From ZC4RG35 sp036375695 (lineage in GTDB: Bacteria > Actinomycetota > Acidimicrobiia > Spongiisociales > ZC4RG35), in assembly GCA_036375695.1 (NCBI GenBank), contig DASVBU010000047.1, positions 1-17,845 on the forward strand: a stretch of DNA of 17,845 bases, written 5' to 3'. The first letter of the stretch is position 1. The number at the start of each line of letters is the position of its first letter. Under the pieces are notes generated by a model. That model was given only the letters and a program-made list of their open reading frames with translations. It made no database searches and was not told where the DNA came from. The position numbers were made by a program, and so were the translations under genes. Below, piece by piece: positions 1 to 6,489 of this stretch.

Positions 1-774
1 ATCAACCTCGAATGCACCCCGTCGGACCTGGGTGACCCGCTGCCCAAGGCGTTCAACTTCCGCTGCCCGACCGAGGCGTTGCCCTCGATCCGCGCCAACG
101 GGATCGAGGTGGCCAACATGGCCAACAACCACTCCGGCGACTTCGGCAAGGAGGCCCTGGTGGACGGTCGCTCGCAATTGCTGGCGGCGGGTATCGCCCC
201 CGTCGGCGTGGGCCGGAACTACGACGAGGCCGGTGAGCCTGCGTTCTTCGAGATCAACGGGTGGAAGGTGGCTGTGCTCGGGTTCGGGGGCGTGGTTCCC
301 AGCTCCGATTGGCTCGCCACGCCCGACCGGGCGGGCATGCGCTCCGGCGACGACACCGAGGGGATGGTGGCCGCGGTACGTGCGGCCAAAGAGGCCGGTG
401 CCGATCTCGTCGTCGTGAGCGTCCACTGGGGGCGGGAGCTGGACACGACGCCGCGCGCCGACGACATCGCCAGAGCCACGGCGATGATCGAGGCAGGGGC
501 CAACATCATCTTCGGGCACCATCAGCACCGTCTCAACCCCATGGAGATGGTGGACGGCGCCGCGGTGTTCTGGGGCCTGGGCAACTTCGTATGGCCACAC
601 AACTCGACCGCCAGCGCGACGACCGCAGTCGCCCGGGTGCTGGTGAACCCCGACGGCTCTCTGGAGGCCTGCATGATCCCCGCCTTCATCGCCACTCACG
701 GGAGGCCGGTGCTCACGGAGGAGCCTTCTTGTGGCCCGAGCGGCCCGATCGTCGACACCGGGGTGGAGGAGTGA
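1..774 (+). CDS. CapA family protein (poly-gamma-glutamate synthesis-type metallophosphatase fold), 5' partial
   Basis: The reading frame is open from the first base, so the N-terminus lies outside the window; 257 residues are visible. The family is a calcineurin-like phosphoesterase-related fold named after Bacillus CapA (PgsA), a factor for poly-gamma-glutamate export or anchoring, but most homologues have unknown substrates. Seen here are the family's signature blocks in order: an Asn-Asn-His block (MANNHSGDFG, about residues 40-49), an SVHWGREL block (about residues 140-147), a GHHQHRLNP block (about residues 172-180) and the LGNFVW block near residues 195-200. These His/Asn residues would form the metal site. 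The next gene starts one base after its stop, so the two are probably co-translated. A second CapA-like gene lies at 13203-14285. Family assignment is firm; the substrate is unknown. Confidence 0.88.
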   Translation: MNLECTPSDLGDPLPKAFNFRCPTEALPSIRANGIEVANMANNHSGDFGKEALVDGRSQLLAAGIAPVGVGRNYDEAGEPAFFEINGWKVAVLGFGGVVPSSDWLATPDRAGMRSGDDTEGMVAAVRAAKEAGADLVVVSVHWGRELDTTPRADDIARATAMIEAGANIIFGHHQHRLNPMEMVDGAAVFWGLGNFVWPHNSTASATTAVARVLVNPDGSLEACMIPAFIATHGRPVLTEEPSCGPSGPIVDTGVEE

Positions 775-775
775 G

Positions 776-2338
776 GTGAACGACCGGGCAGGTCCTGCCA
801 TCGCCGTGGTGCTGGCGGGGACCCTGCTGGGCGTCCTCGCCTTCTTCACTCTCGGTGGCGACGAGCCTTCGCCGATGGCGGCCTCCACGACCACCACCCT
901 GTCGGCGGGCACGTCCCCAGGTGGCACGGACGCACCCGATTCGACGTCGACCACGGGGGCTCCGGCCACGACGACCACCGCTCTGCCGGAGCGCCAACCC
1001 GACGACGTGCCCTCCTGGACGGTGGGAAGGTCTTGGGGATCGGTCTCCGGGATCACCATGTTCCGGGGCAACCCGACCCGCACCTTCCACGGCGCCGGGC
1101 CCGTGCCCACGGACCCCGCCGTGGCCTGGACCTACCCGGCCTCGGCGATGTGTGGCCAGTCGAGTGTCGGTGGGGAGACAACCACGTGGTGCGGTCTCGG
1201 CTGGACCGGCCAGCCCGTGGTCCATGAGCGTGAGGATGGCGTCACCGAGATCATCTTCGGCGCCTACGACAAGGCTGTGCACTTCGTCAACGCCGCCGAC
1301 GGCACCGACCTGAGGCCGAAGTTCCAGACCGGCGACATCATCAAGGGCAGCGTCACCCTCGATCCCGACGGCTTCCCGCTGATCTACTTCGGTTCCCGGG
1401 ACAACAAGCTCCGCATCGTCGCCCTCGACCGCGAGCAGCCCACAGAGCTGTGGTCGCTCGACGCCAACGAGGTGTCCGGGGTCTGGAACAACGACTGGGA
1501 CGGCAACCCAGTGATCGTCGACGACATCATGTACGAGGGAGGTGAGAACGGCTGGTTCTTCGCCTACGAGTTGAATCGCTCCTATGGCGACGATGGCCGG
1601 GTCACGGTCGAACCGAGACGGCTCGTCGCCATGCCCGGATACGACGACGAGCTCATCGCCCGGTCGGGACGCAATGTGTCCATCGAATCCTCGGTGGCGG
1701 TGTACGGCCAGCGGGTCTACTTCACCAACTCGGGCGGCAGGGTGGTCGGCCTCGACGTCTCGGACGTGCGCAACGGCAATGCGCCGATCGTCTTCGACTA
1801 CTGGGCGGGGGGCGACATCGATGCCACACCCGTGGTGGACGCCGACGGCTACGTCTACGTCTCCGTCGAGTACGAACCGTCGCTGGGCCGTTCCGCCAAC
1901 CTGGAGCGCAACCGCGAGGTCGGCCAGTTGATCAAGCTCGACCCCGATGCCGAGGGTGATCCTCGGGTGTGGGGAGTGGACCTGACCCAGGCGAACGCCG
2001 ACACCGGGATCTGGGCCACGCCTGCCCTCTACCAGGGGCACCTCTACGTGCCGACCCATCACGGCGAGTTGCTGGCAGTGGACACGGAGAGTGGCGAGAT
2101 CGTTTGGACCGACCAGGTCGCGGCGCACACCTGGACCTCTCCGCTCGTTGTCGACCACACCCTGATCCAGGCGACCTGCGGGGGAGAGATTCGGGCGTAT
2201 TCCCTGGAGGATCCGTCGAGCCCGTCCCTCCTGTGGACCGCGAAGTGGGCCGACTCGTGCCTCGAGGCGACACCGGTGGTGTGGGACGGCTCCATCTACA
2301 TCGGATCCCGAGACGGCTTCTTCCGGGCGTTGCGCTGA
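776..2338 (+). CDS. Membrane-anchored PQQ-type beta-propeller repeat protein
   Basis: The 520-aa protein is best started at the GTG at 776, because GGAGGA at 765-770 lies 5 nt upstream and the preceding gene stops at 774; a GTG at 731 would overlap that gene. Residues 7-26 form one hydrophobic N-terminal segment without a clear cleavage site, so it is probably a signal anchor. A Thr/Ser/Pro/Gly-rich linker follows to about residue 82. The rest is repeated beta-propeller blades of PQQ/BamB type, for example GELLAVDTESGEIVW and GSIYIGSRDGFFRAL near the C-terminus. Such propellers are extracytoplasmic binding scaffolds; a PQQ-dependent enzyme activity cannot be inferred. The adjacent CapA gene suggests a shared envelope function, which is inference only. 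Confidence 0.85.
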   Translation: MNDRAGPAIAVVLAGTLLGVLAFFTLGGDEPSPMAASTTTTLSAGTSPGGTDAPDSTSTTGAPATTTTALPERQPDDVPSWTVGRSWGSVSGITMFRGNPTRTFHGAGPVPTDPAVAWTYPASAMCGQSSVGGETTTWCGLGWTGQPVVHEREDGVTEIIFGAYDKAVHFVNAADGTDLRPKFQTGDIIKGSVTLDPDGFPLIYFGSRDNKLRIVALDREQPTELWSLDANEVSGVWNNDWDGNPVIVDDIMYEGGENGWFFAYELNRSYGDDGRVTVEPRRLVAMPGYDDELIARSGRNVSIESSVAVYGQRVYFTNSGGRVVGLDVSDVRNGNAPIVFDYWAGGDIDATPVVDADGYVYVSVEYEPSLGRSANLERNREVGQLIKLDPDAEGDPRVWGVDLTQANADTGIWATPALYQGHLYVPTHHGELLAVDTESGEIVWTDQVAAHTWTSPLVVDHTLIQATCGGEIRAYSLEDPSSPSLLWTAKWADSCLEATPVVWDGSIYIGSRDGFFRALR

Positions 2339-2374
2339 GGTGGCGGCACCGGCTCGTACGATGAGGTCGTCCCC

Positions 2375-2887
2375 ATGAAACGACTCGCCGTTCTCGTCGT
2401 GCTCCTGGCCGCCTGCAGCGGCGCGGCCGATCCCACCACCACGACGACCGTTGTCACGACCACGACCACCGTCCCGACGACCACCACGGCCGAGAGCCTG
2501 CGACCCTGCCCTCCGGCGCCCTACAGACTCGACTTCGTCCCGATCACGGTGGGCACGGACGAGATCGACCCGCTGACCGTGGAGCCCGATGTGTGGACGT
2601 CGGTCGGTGGGACCCGCACCACCTTCTACGGGCGCAACGACGGGTCCGTGGCCATCGCCCTGATCCGGGGGACACTCCCGGCGCGCGACTGGCCGGCGGA
2701 GAAGGGAGAGGTGTTCGTCGACGGCACCCGCGCGGTCGTCGGACCGCACCCCGACGGCACCTGGGTCATGGGCTGGTACAACGAGCCGGCCGAGCGCTGC
2801 GACCTCTACACGATGGTCTTCTACCCCCCTTGGGCACCCAAAGAGGTGGAGCAGGTCATCGAGGGGATGGTGAGGGTCCCGGGTTGA
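2375..2887 (+). CDS. Small Thr-rich lipoprotein, unknown function
   Basis: This 170-aa protein begins MKRLAVLVVLLAAC, a classical lipoprotein signal with a lipobox (LAAC) and lipidated Cys at residue 14. Residues 20-40 are almost entirely Thr and Val, a flexible spacer of the kind common in actinobacterial surface lipoproteins. The rest is a single extracytoplasmic domain of about 125 residues with Trp/Tyr-rich strands (WVMGWYNEP, YTMVFYPPW) and two Cys (residues 46 and about 145) that might form a disulphide. I do not recognise the domain. It lies 36 bp after the beta-propeller gene; TACGAT at 2357-2362 could serve as a weak -10, so it may have its own promoter or be read through. Confidence 0.75.
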   Translation: MKRLAVLVVLLAACSGAADPTTTTTVVTTTTTVPTTTTAESLRPCPPAPYRLDFVPITVGTDEIDPLTVEPDVWTSVGGTRTTFYGRNDGSVAIALIRGTLPARDWPAEKGEVFVDGTRAVVGPHPDGTWVMGWYNEPAERCDLYTMVFYPPWAPKEVEQVIEGMVRVPG

Positions 2888-2891
2888 CATC

Positions 2892-2911
2892 ACCCGTCGA
2901 GCGCGACGGGT
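2892..2911 (+). terminator. Hairpin after the Thr-rich lipoprotein gene
   Basis: ACCCGTCG at 2892-2899 pairs perfectly with CGACGGGT at 2904-2911 around an AGCG loop, starting 5 nt after the stop codon at 2887. There is no long T run behind it (only TT), so termination is plausible rather than certain. It lies in the convergent gap between two lipoprotein genes. A smaller AGAGG/CCTCT hairpin at 2939-2953 could serve the opposite strand. Confidence 0.5.
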
Positions 2912-2980
2912 TCGGTCTGGAAGCCTGGTTTCCCACGTAGAGGTTCCGCCTCTGGGGTGTGAGCCCGGGCCGGGGTCCCG

Positions 2981-3751
2981 CTATGGCTCGATCCGTATGG
3001 ACTCGAGAATGGCGCGGCGCTCCTCGATGTCCTCCTCTGGCGAACCAGGTGACGTTTCTGCGGCGATCACCAGTCGGGTGCCTTCGACGTCGAGGATCCA
3101 GAATTCCTCGGTGTAGCCCGGGCCCGTGTAACCGTAGAACGCGTCACCCGGTGTCGTGTCGAACGGGGCGACCCAGCTCTTGAGCTGCCCTCCGGTGCAA
3201 CCGGTGAACCGGACATTGCCACCGGATCCTCCGACCGGGAGGTCGGGCACGGTCAGTTCCAGATGCTTCCCGGTGTACCCGTAGACGGTCACATCTTCCG
3301 GAGGCGAAGTCACCTGGAAAGGCGAAAGGTCCGCGAGGGCAGTCGCCAGGTCGTCGACGCCGGGTCCCACCGGTGGATCGGAGTGCGAATGGTCGCTGCA
3401 GCCGTCGCTCACCAGGTTCTTCACGGTGATGATGCTGACCCCGACGTGGCCTTGTTCACCCTTTGACCCGGGGTCGACGGGTTTGAACGCCCCTGCCCAC
3501 TGGGACCAGCCCTCCGCGGGCACTTCGTAGATCACACGAAGAGGGGTGGACGGGTCGAGGTCGGGGTCCATGAAGTAGATGCCCGACTCCACGGGTCGAA
3601 GGTGCGGCAAGTTCCACATGTCCTGGATCTCCGGACCCTGATCGACGACCGTCGTTCCAGGTGTCGTCGGCGTCGGAACGGCGTCAGATGCGCAGGCCGT
3701 CGACGCCACCATCAGTGACCCGACGAGCATCCATCGATGAAAAACCTTCAT
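2981..3751 (-). CDS. Uncharacterised actinobacterial lipoprotein
   Basis: The start is placed at the ATG at 3751, giving 256 aa, because AGGAGG (3761-3766 on the plus strand) lies 9 nt upstream and the protein then opens with a proper export signal: MKVFHRW, a hydrophobic core, and VASTAC with Cys20 as the likely lipidated residue. The frame is open to an upstream ATG at 3817, but that would bury the signal. A short Pro/Thr linker follows, then a soluble domain of about 215 residues containing the distinctive runs FMDPDLDPSTPLRVIYE, GHVGVSIITV, DVTVYGYTGKHLEL and YTEEFWILDVEGTRLVIAAE. Several Cys (in DGCSDH and RFTGCTGG) could form disulphides. I recall similar proteins of unknown role in actinobacteria but cannot name the family. 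No partner gene is adjacent on the same strand. Confidence 0.8.
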   Translation of the reverse strand: MKVFHRWMLVGSLMVASTACASDAVPTPTTPGTTVVDQGPEIQDMWNLPHLRPVESGIYFMDPDLDPSTPLRVIYEVPAEGWSQWAGAFKPVDPGSKGEQGHVGVSIITVKNLVSDGCSDHSHSDPPVGPGVDDLATALADLSPFQVTSPPEDVTVYGYTGKHLELTVPDLPVGGSGGNVRFTGCTGGQLKSWVAPFDTTPGDAFYGYTGPGYTEEFWILDVEGTRLVIAAETSPGSPEEDIEERRAILESIRIEP

Positions 3752-3991
3752 GTCGTCACTCCTCCTCATGGTCTGCGCACGACCGTCCAACGGATGCGTG
3801 GTCGATGGCCCGGCCATGACGTCGACACTGCACGTCGGCGCTCCAAGGATGCTGTAGAACTCCCTGAGGATCTCCCCATTTCCTGGCGGCCCTTCGGGCC
3901 GCGCCCTCCCGGCCTCCGCCGGACTCCCCCGCTCCGCTGCCGCTCCACGGGGGAGAAGTCCTTGGTACGAGGTACGGGGTACGGGCTCGAA
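3752..3991. repeat. Non-coding stretch with three hairpins and a GGTACGR tandem
   Basis: These 240 bases hold no supported gene. Three inverted repeats follow one another: GCGGCCC/GGGCCGC at 3886-3902 with a TTC loop; CCGGC/GCCGG at 3909-3922; and CTCCCCCG/CGGGGGAG at 3924-3955, which can extend outward through GGACT/AGTCC (3921-3925 and 3957-3961). Next to the stop of the ABC ATPase gene there are three exact-length heptamers, GGTACGA, GGTACGG and GGTACGG, at 3964-3984. The hairpins probably end transcription of the importer operon. The composition and modular layout also suggest a dispersed, REP-like intergenic repeat. The end nearer 3752 carries the ribosome-binding site and presumably the promoter of the lipoprotein gene. 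Confidence 0.55.
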
Positions 3992-4732
3992 CTACTTCTC
4001 TTCGACCATGCGGAGGAAGCGGCGGGCGCGCTCGCTCCTCGGGGCCACCAGGACCTCCTGGGGCGGACCCTCCTCGACGACGACACCGTCGTCCATGAAG
4101 ACCACGCGGTCGGCGACGTCCCGGGCGAATCCCATCTCGTGGGTGACCACCATCATCGTCATGCCGTCCCTCGCCAGCGATCGCATCACGTCGAGCACCT
4201 CGCCCACCAGCTCGGGGTCGAGTGCCGAGGTGGGCTCGTCGAACAGCATCATCTCCGGTCCCATGCACAGGGATCGGGCGATGGCCACTCGCTGCTGCTG
4301 CCCACCGGAGCAACGGATCGGGTACTCCCTGGCCTTGTCGGCGACCCCGACCCGTTCCAGCATCTCCATGGCGACCTTCTCCGCCTCCTCCCTGGAGCGC
4401 TTCAGCACCTTCTCCTGGGCGATGGTCAGGTTGCGGAGCACCGTCAGATGGGGGAAGAGGTTGAACTGCTGGAACACCATCCCGATCCGGGTCCGCATCT
4501 GGTCGATGTCGACCGAGGGGTCGGTGATGTCGATGCCGTCGATGAGCACCTGACCGGACGTGGGCTCCTCGAGCAGATTGATGCAGCGGAGCAAGGTGGA
4601 CTTCCCCGAGCCGGACGGGCCCACGACACAGACGACCTCGCCACGATCGACCTTGAAGTCGATCCCCTTGAGCACCTCGAGGCTTCCGAAGTACTTGTGC
4701 AGGTCGATGATCTGGATCGCCGGGGTGGTCAT
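3992..4732 (-). CDS. Polar amino acid ABC transporter, ATP-binding subunit (GlnQ/ArtP type)
   Basis: This 246-aa protein is the ATPase of a polar amino-acid importer and powers the permease encoded just upstream. It shows Walker A GPSGSGKST (38-46), the Q-loop FQQF near 87-90, the signature CSGGQQQR (141-148), Walker B MMLFDEP (161-167), the D-loop SALD, and the switch His in VTHEM (His198). The length is normal for the family. Its ATG overlaps the permease stop by 4 nt (ATGA), so translation is coupled. The first signature residue is Cys rather than the usual Leu. Which amino acid is carried cannot be decided from the ATPase. The hairpins at 3886-3955 probably end this transcript. Confidence 0.95.
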   Translation of the reverse strand: MTTPAIQIIDLHKYFGSLEVLKGIDFKVDRGEVVCVVGPSGSGKSTLLRCINLLEEPTSGQVLIDGIDITDPSVDIDQMRTRIGMVFQQFNLFPHLTVLRNLTIAQEKVLKRSREEAEKVAMEMLERVGVADKAREYPIRCSGGQQQRVAIARSLCMGPEMMLFDEPTSALDPELVGEVLDVMRSLARDGMTMMVVTHEMGFARDVADRVVFMDDGVVVEEGPPQEVLVAPRSERARRFLRMVEEK

Positions 4733-5520
4733 CGGCCCCTCGCCATGCGCGCCTCAAGTCTCCGGACGAGGTAGGTGAGGGGCAAGGTGATGATCAGGTA
4801 CACGATGGCGATCACCGTGATCGGTGTGGCGTTCCTCTGCCCCTGCAGGAAGTCCCTGGCGAACTTGACCAGTTCCCGGGTCATGGGTGTCGACCCGGCG
4901 ATGTAGAAGAGGGACGTGTCCTTGATGAGGAGGACGATCTCATTGGTCAGCGGTGGGATCATGATCCGGAATGCCTGGGGGAGGATGATGGTGAACATGG
5001 TCCTCCACCGGGACATCCCCAGGGACCGGGCCGCCTCCATCTGGCCGCGAGGGACCGCCTCGATGCCTCCCCTGATCGTCTCCGCCATGTAGGCGCCGGC
5101 CACGACGGAGAGGCCGGCGATGGCGTTGCCCGGAAATCCCAGCCTGAAGTCGAACGCGATCGGGATGGCGTAGACGAAGAGGATCAGCGTCACCAGCGCC
5201 GGGAGGCCGCGGAACAATTCGATGTATCCGAGGGCCAGGCCTCGTGCCGGAAGAAAGGTCGACAGCCGCATCAGCGCCAGGACCAGCGCCAGGATGAAGC
5301 CGAAGAAGAACGACGCAATGGTGTAGAAGATCGTGTTCCTGGCCGCCACCGTCAGCACCTCGGGCAGCATCACCCTGGCGACCTTCAGGTTGAAGAAGTT
5401 GCGCCCGATGGCCTCCCAATCCCCCACCCAGGCCACCAGGCTGATCACGACGATGGTGACCAGATAGGCCACGACGGTGGCCATGGACCACGATCCGACC
5501 CGCCTCTTCTTCGTTGTCAT
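4729..5520 (-). CDS. Polar amino acid ABC transporter, permease subunit (HisM/GlnP type)
   Basis: This 263-aa inner-membrane protein belongs to the His/Glu/Gln/Arg/opine permease family. Hydrophobic segments lie near residues 16-34, 62-85, 105-123, 133-147, 195-210 and 233-252. The cytoplasmic EAA coupling loop is clear: EAARSLGMSRWRTMFTIILPQA (roughly 162-183), which docks on the ATPase. Only one permease gene is present, so it should act as a homodimer. The ATG at 5520 sits 3 nt from the base of a 13-bp hairpin and lacks a visible Shine-Dalgarno sequence; the ATG at 5484 (MATVVAYLV) is an alternative, also with a poor ribosome-binding site. The downstream ATPase gene overlaps by 4 nt. Confidence 0.93.
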   Translation of the reverse strand: MTTKKRRVGSWSMATVVAYLVTIVVISLVAWVGDWEAIGRNFFNLKVARVMLPEVLTVAARNTIFYTIASFFFGFILALVLALMRLSTFLPARGLALGYIELFRGLPALVTLILFVYAIPIAFDFRLGFPGNAIAGLSVVAGAYMAETIRGGIEAVPRGQMEAARSLGMSRWRTMFTIILPQAFRIMIPPLTNEIVLLIKDTSLFYIAGSTPMTRELVKFARDFLQGQRNATPITVIAIVYLIITLPLTYLVRRLEARMARGR

Positions 5521-5523
5521 GAC

Positions 5524-5553
5524 GAAGGGGCGACCCTAGTGGGTCGCCCCTTC
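5524..5553 (-). promoter_or_regulatory. Perfect 13-bp intercistronic hairpin between binding-protein and permease genes
   Basis: GAAGGGGCGACCC at 5524-5536 pairs without mismatch to GGGTCGCCCCTTC at 5541-5553, with a 4-nt loop (TAGT on the plus strand, ACTA on the minus). It fills most of the gap between the binding-protein stop (5574) and the permease ATG (5520). There is no U tract after it on the minus strand, so it is more likely an mRNA-stabilising or attenuating element than a full terminator. Such hairpins commonly keep the binding-protein message more abundant than that of the membrane subunits. The stem also covers the place where the permease Shine-Dalgarno sequence would be. Confidence 0.75.
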
Positions 5554-5573
5554 ACACGCAGTTCAGACCCGAC

Positions 5574-6368
5574 TCAGGAATCGAACCAGTTCGAGTAGAT
5601 CTCGTCGTAGGTTCCGTCGTCCCTGAGCTTGGCCAGTGAGGCGTTGAGCGCCGCCAACAGGTTGGGGGTGTCCCTGGTGGCGAAGCCGTACTGCTCCCCG
5701 GTGTCGAAGGTCTCTGCGACCTTCCAACCCGCGTTCCTCTCCACGTAGTCCTGGGTGACGGGCAGGTCCGTCATGAACCCGTCCGCCTCGCCGGACTCGA
5801 TGGCCAGGAACGGTCCGTCGGCGTCCTGGTACTCGACGACTTGCACGCCGTCGGGAGCGTTCTCCGCGGCGTAGAAGGCGCCGGTCGTGCCCGTCTGCAC
5901 GGCGAGACGCTTGCCCACCATGTCCGCCAGGCTGTTGATACCCGAGTCCTCACGCACCAGGATCGACTGCACGGCATCGAAGTAGGGGTCGGTGAAGTCG
6001 ACGGCTTCCTCGCGCTCTTCGGTGATGGTGATGGACGCGGCCGCCACGTCACAGTCGGTCTCGAAAGCCAGACCACCCGTGATCGCTTCGAACCCCGGCT
6101 CGGCGATCTCCATCTCCAGCCCGAGATCATCGGCGATGGCCGCCATCAGCTCGATGTCGAAGCCCGTGTACTCGCCGTTCTCGTCGATGAACTCCATCGG
6201 CGGGTATGGCGTGTCGGTGCAGACGGTCAGGACCCCGGGGCTCTTGAGCTCGAGCCCACCCCCGGCGCCTGTCGTCGTGGTGCCGTCGCCGCCAGTGTCG
6301 TCGCCACAAGCGACGAGAACCATCGCCAGGGCCGCCAAGAGGGCGAGCAGCCTTGTCTTCTTGGTCAT
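5574..6368 (-). CDS. Polar amino acid ABC transporter, substrate-binding lipoprotein (SBP family 3)
   Basis: The start is the ATG at 6368: GGAGG (6380-6384 on the plus strand) lies 11 nt upstream, and the protein then opens with MTKKTRLLALLAALAMVLVAC, a lipoprotein signal with Cys21 in an LVAC lipobox. The frame stays open to 6863, but that extension is out-of-frame translation of the SPFH gene. The mature part of about 240 residues is a family-3 periplasmic-binding-protein fold: TVCTDTPYPPMEF opening strand, GFDIELMAAIADDLGL, the ITITEEREEAVDFTDPY hinge block with the Arg that usually clamps the ligand alpha-carboxylate, and AVQTGTTG in lobe 2. It delivers an amino acid to the permease and ATPase encoded downstream. 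The exact ligand is not evident. Confidence 0.93.
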   Translation of the reverse strand: MTKKTRLLALLAALAMVLVACGDDTGGDGTTTTGAGGGLELKSPGVLTVCTDTPYPPMEFIDENGEYTGFDIELMAAIADDLGLEMEIAEPGFEAITGGLAFETDCDVAAASITITEEREEAVDFTDPYFDAVQSILVREDSGINSLADMVGKRLAVQTGTTGAFYAAENAPDGVQVVEYQDADGPFLAIESGEADGFMTDLPVTQDYVERNAGWKVAETFDTGEQYGFATRDTPNLLAALNASLAKLRDDGTYDEIYSNWFDS

Positions 6369-6392
6369 CAATTTCGTTTCCTCCGTTGGCAA

Positions 6393-6408
6393 GTCGACGT
6401 CGGTCGAC
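6393..6408. promoter_or_regulatory. GTCGAC-N4-GTCGAC repeat upstream of the ABC importer operon
   Basis: Two GTCGAC hexamers, each itself palindromic, lie 4 nt apart at 6393-6398 and 6403-6408, 25 nt upstream of the binding-protein start and just upstream of its ribosome-binding site. On the minus strand a possible -10 (TACCCT) lies a little further upstream at about 6417-6422, with no good -35. The position suits an operator. GC-rich genomes contain GTCGAC often, so chance is a real alternative. Confidence 0.25.
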
Positions 6409-6436
6409 GGTGCGTAGGGTACCGAGAAACGCGATG

Positions 6437-6466
6437 AGGGGGACACGACGGTGGTCGCGTCCCCCT
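6437..6466 (-). terminator. GC-rich hairpin after the SPFH gene
   Basis: AGGGGGAC (6437-6444) pairs with GTCCCCCT (6459-6466); after one A/C mismatch the stem continues as CGAC/GTCG (6446-6449 and 6454-6457) around a GGTG loop. The 12 pairs begin 23 nt after the SPFH stop at 6490. No U tract follows on the minus strand. It probably marks the end of the PadR/NfeD/SPFH transcript and insulates the ABC importer operon downstream. Confidence 0.6.
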
Positions 6467-6489
6467 CTCGACGATGTGGCGGCGTCTCG

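Noticed and set aside
713..2893. A 726-codon minus-strand open frame opposite the beta-propeller and lipoprotein genes
   Set aside because: The composition is Arg/Gly/Val/Asp-rich without any recognisable motif, and it runs opposite two well-supported genes; it is a shadow of GC-rich codon usage.
3752..3817. N-terminal extension of the minus-strand lipoprotein to an ATG at 3817
   Set aside because: It would put 22 charged residues ahead of the export signal, and AGGAGG at the proper distance marks the ATG at 3751.
3737..4774. A 345-codon plus-strand open frame opposite the ABC ATPase gene
   Set aside because: It is the antisense shadow of the ATPase gene, whose Walker and signature motifs are complete on the minus strand.
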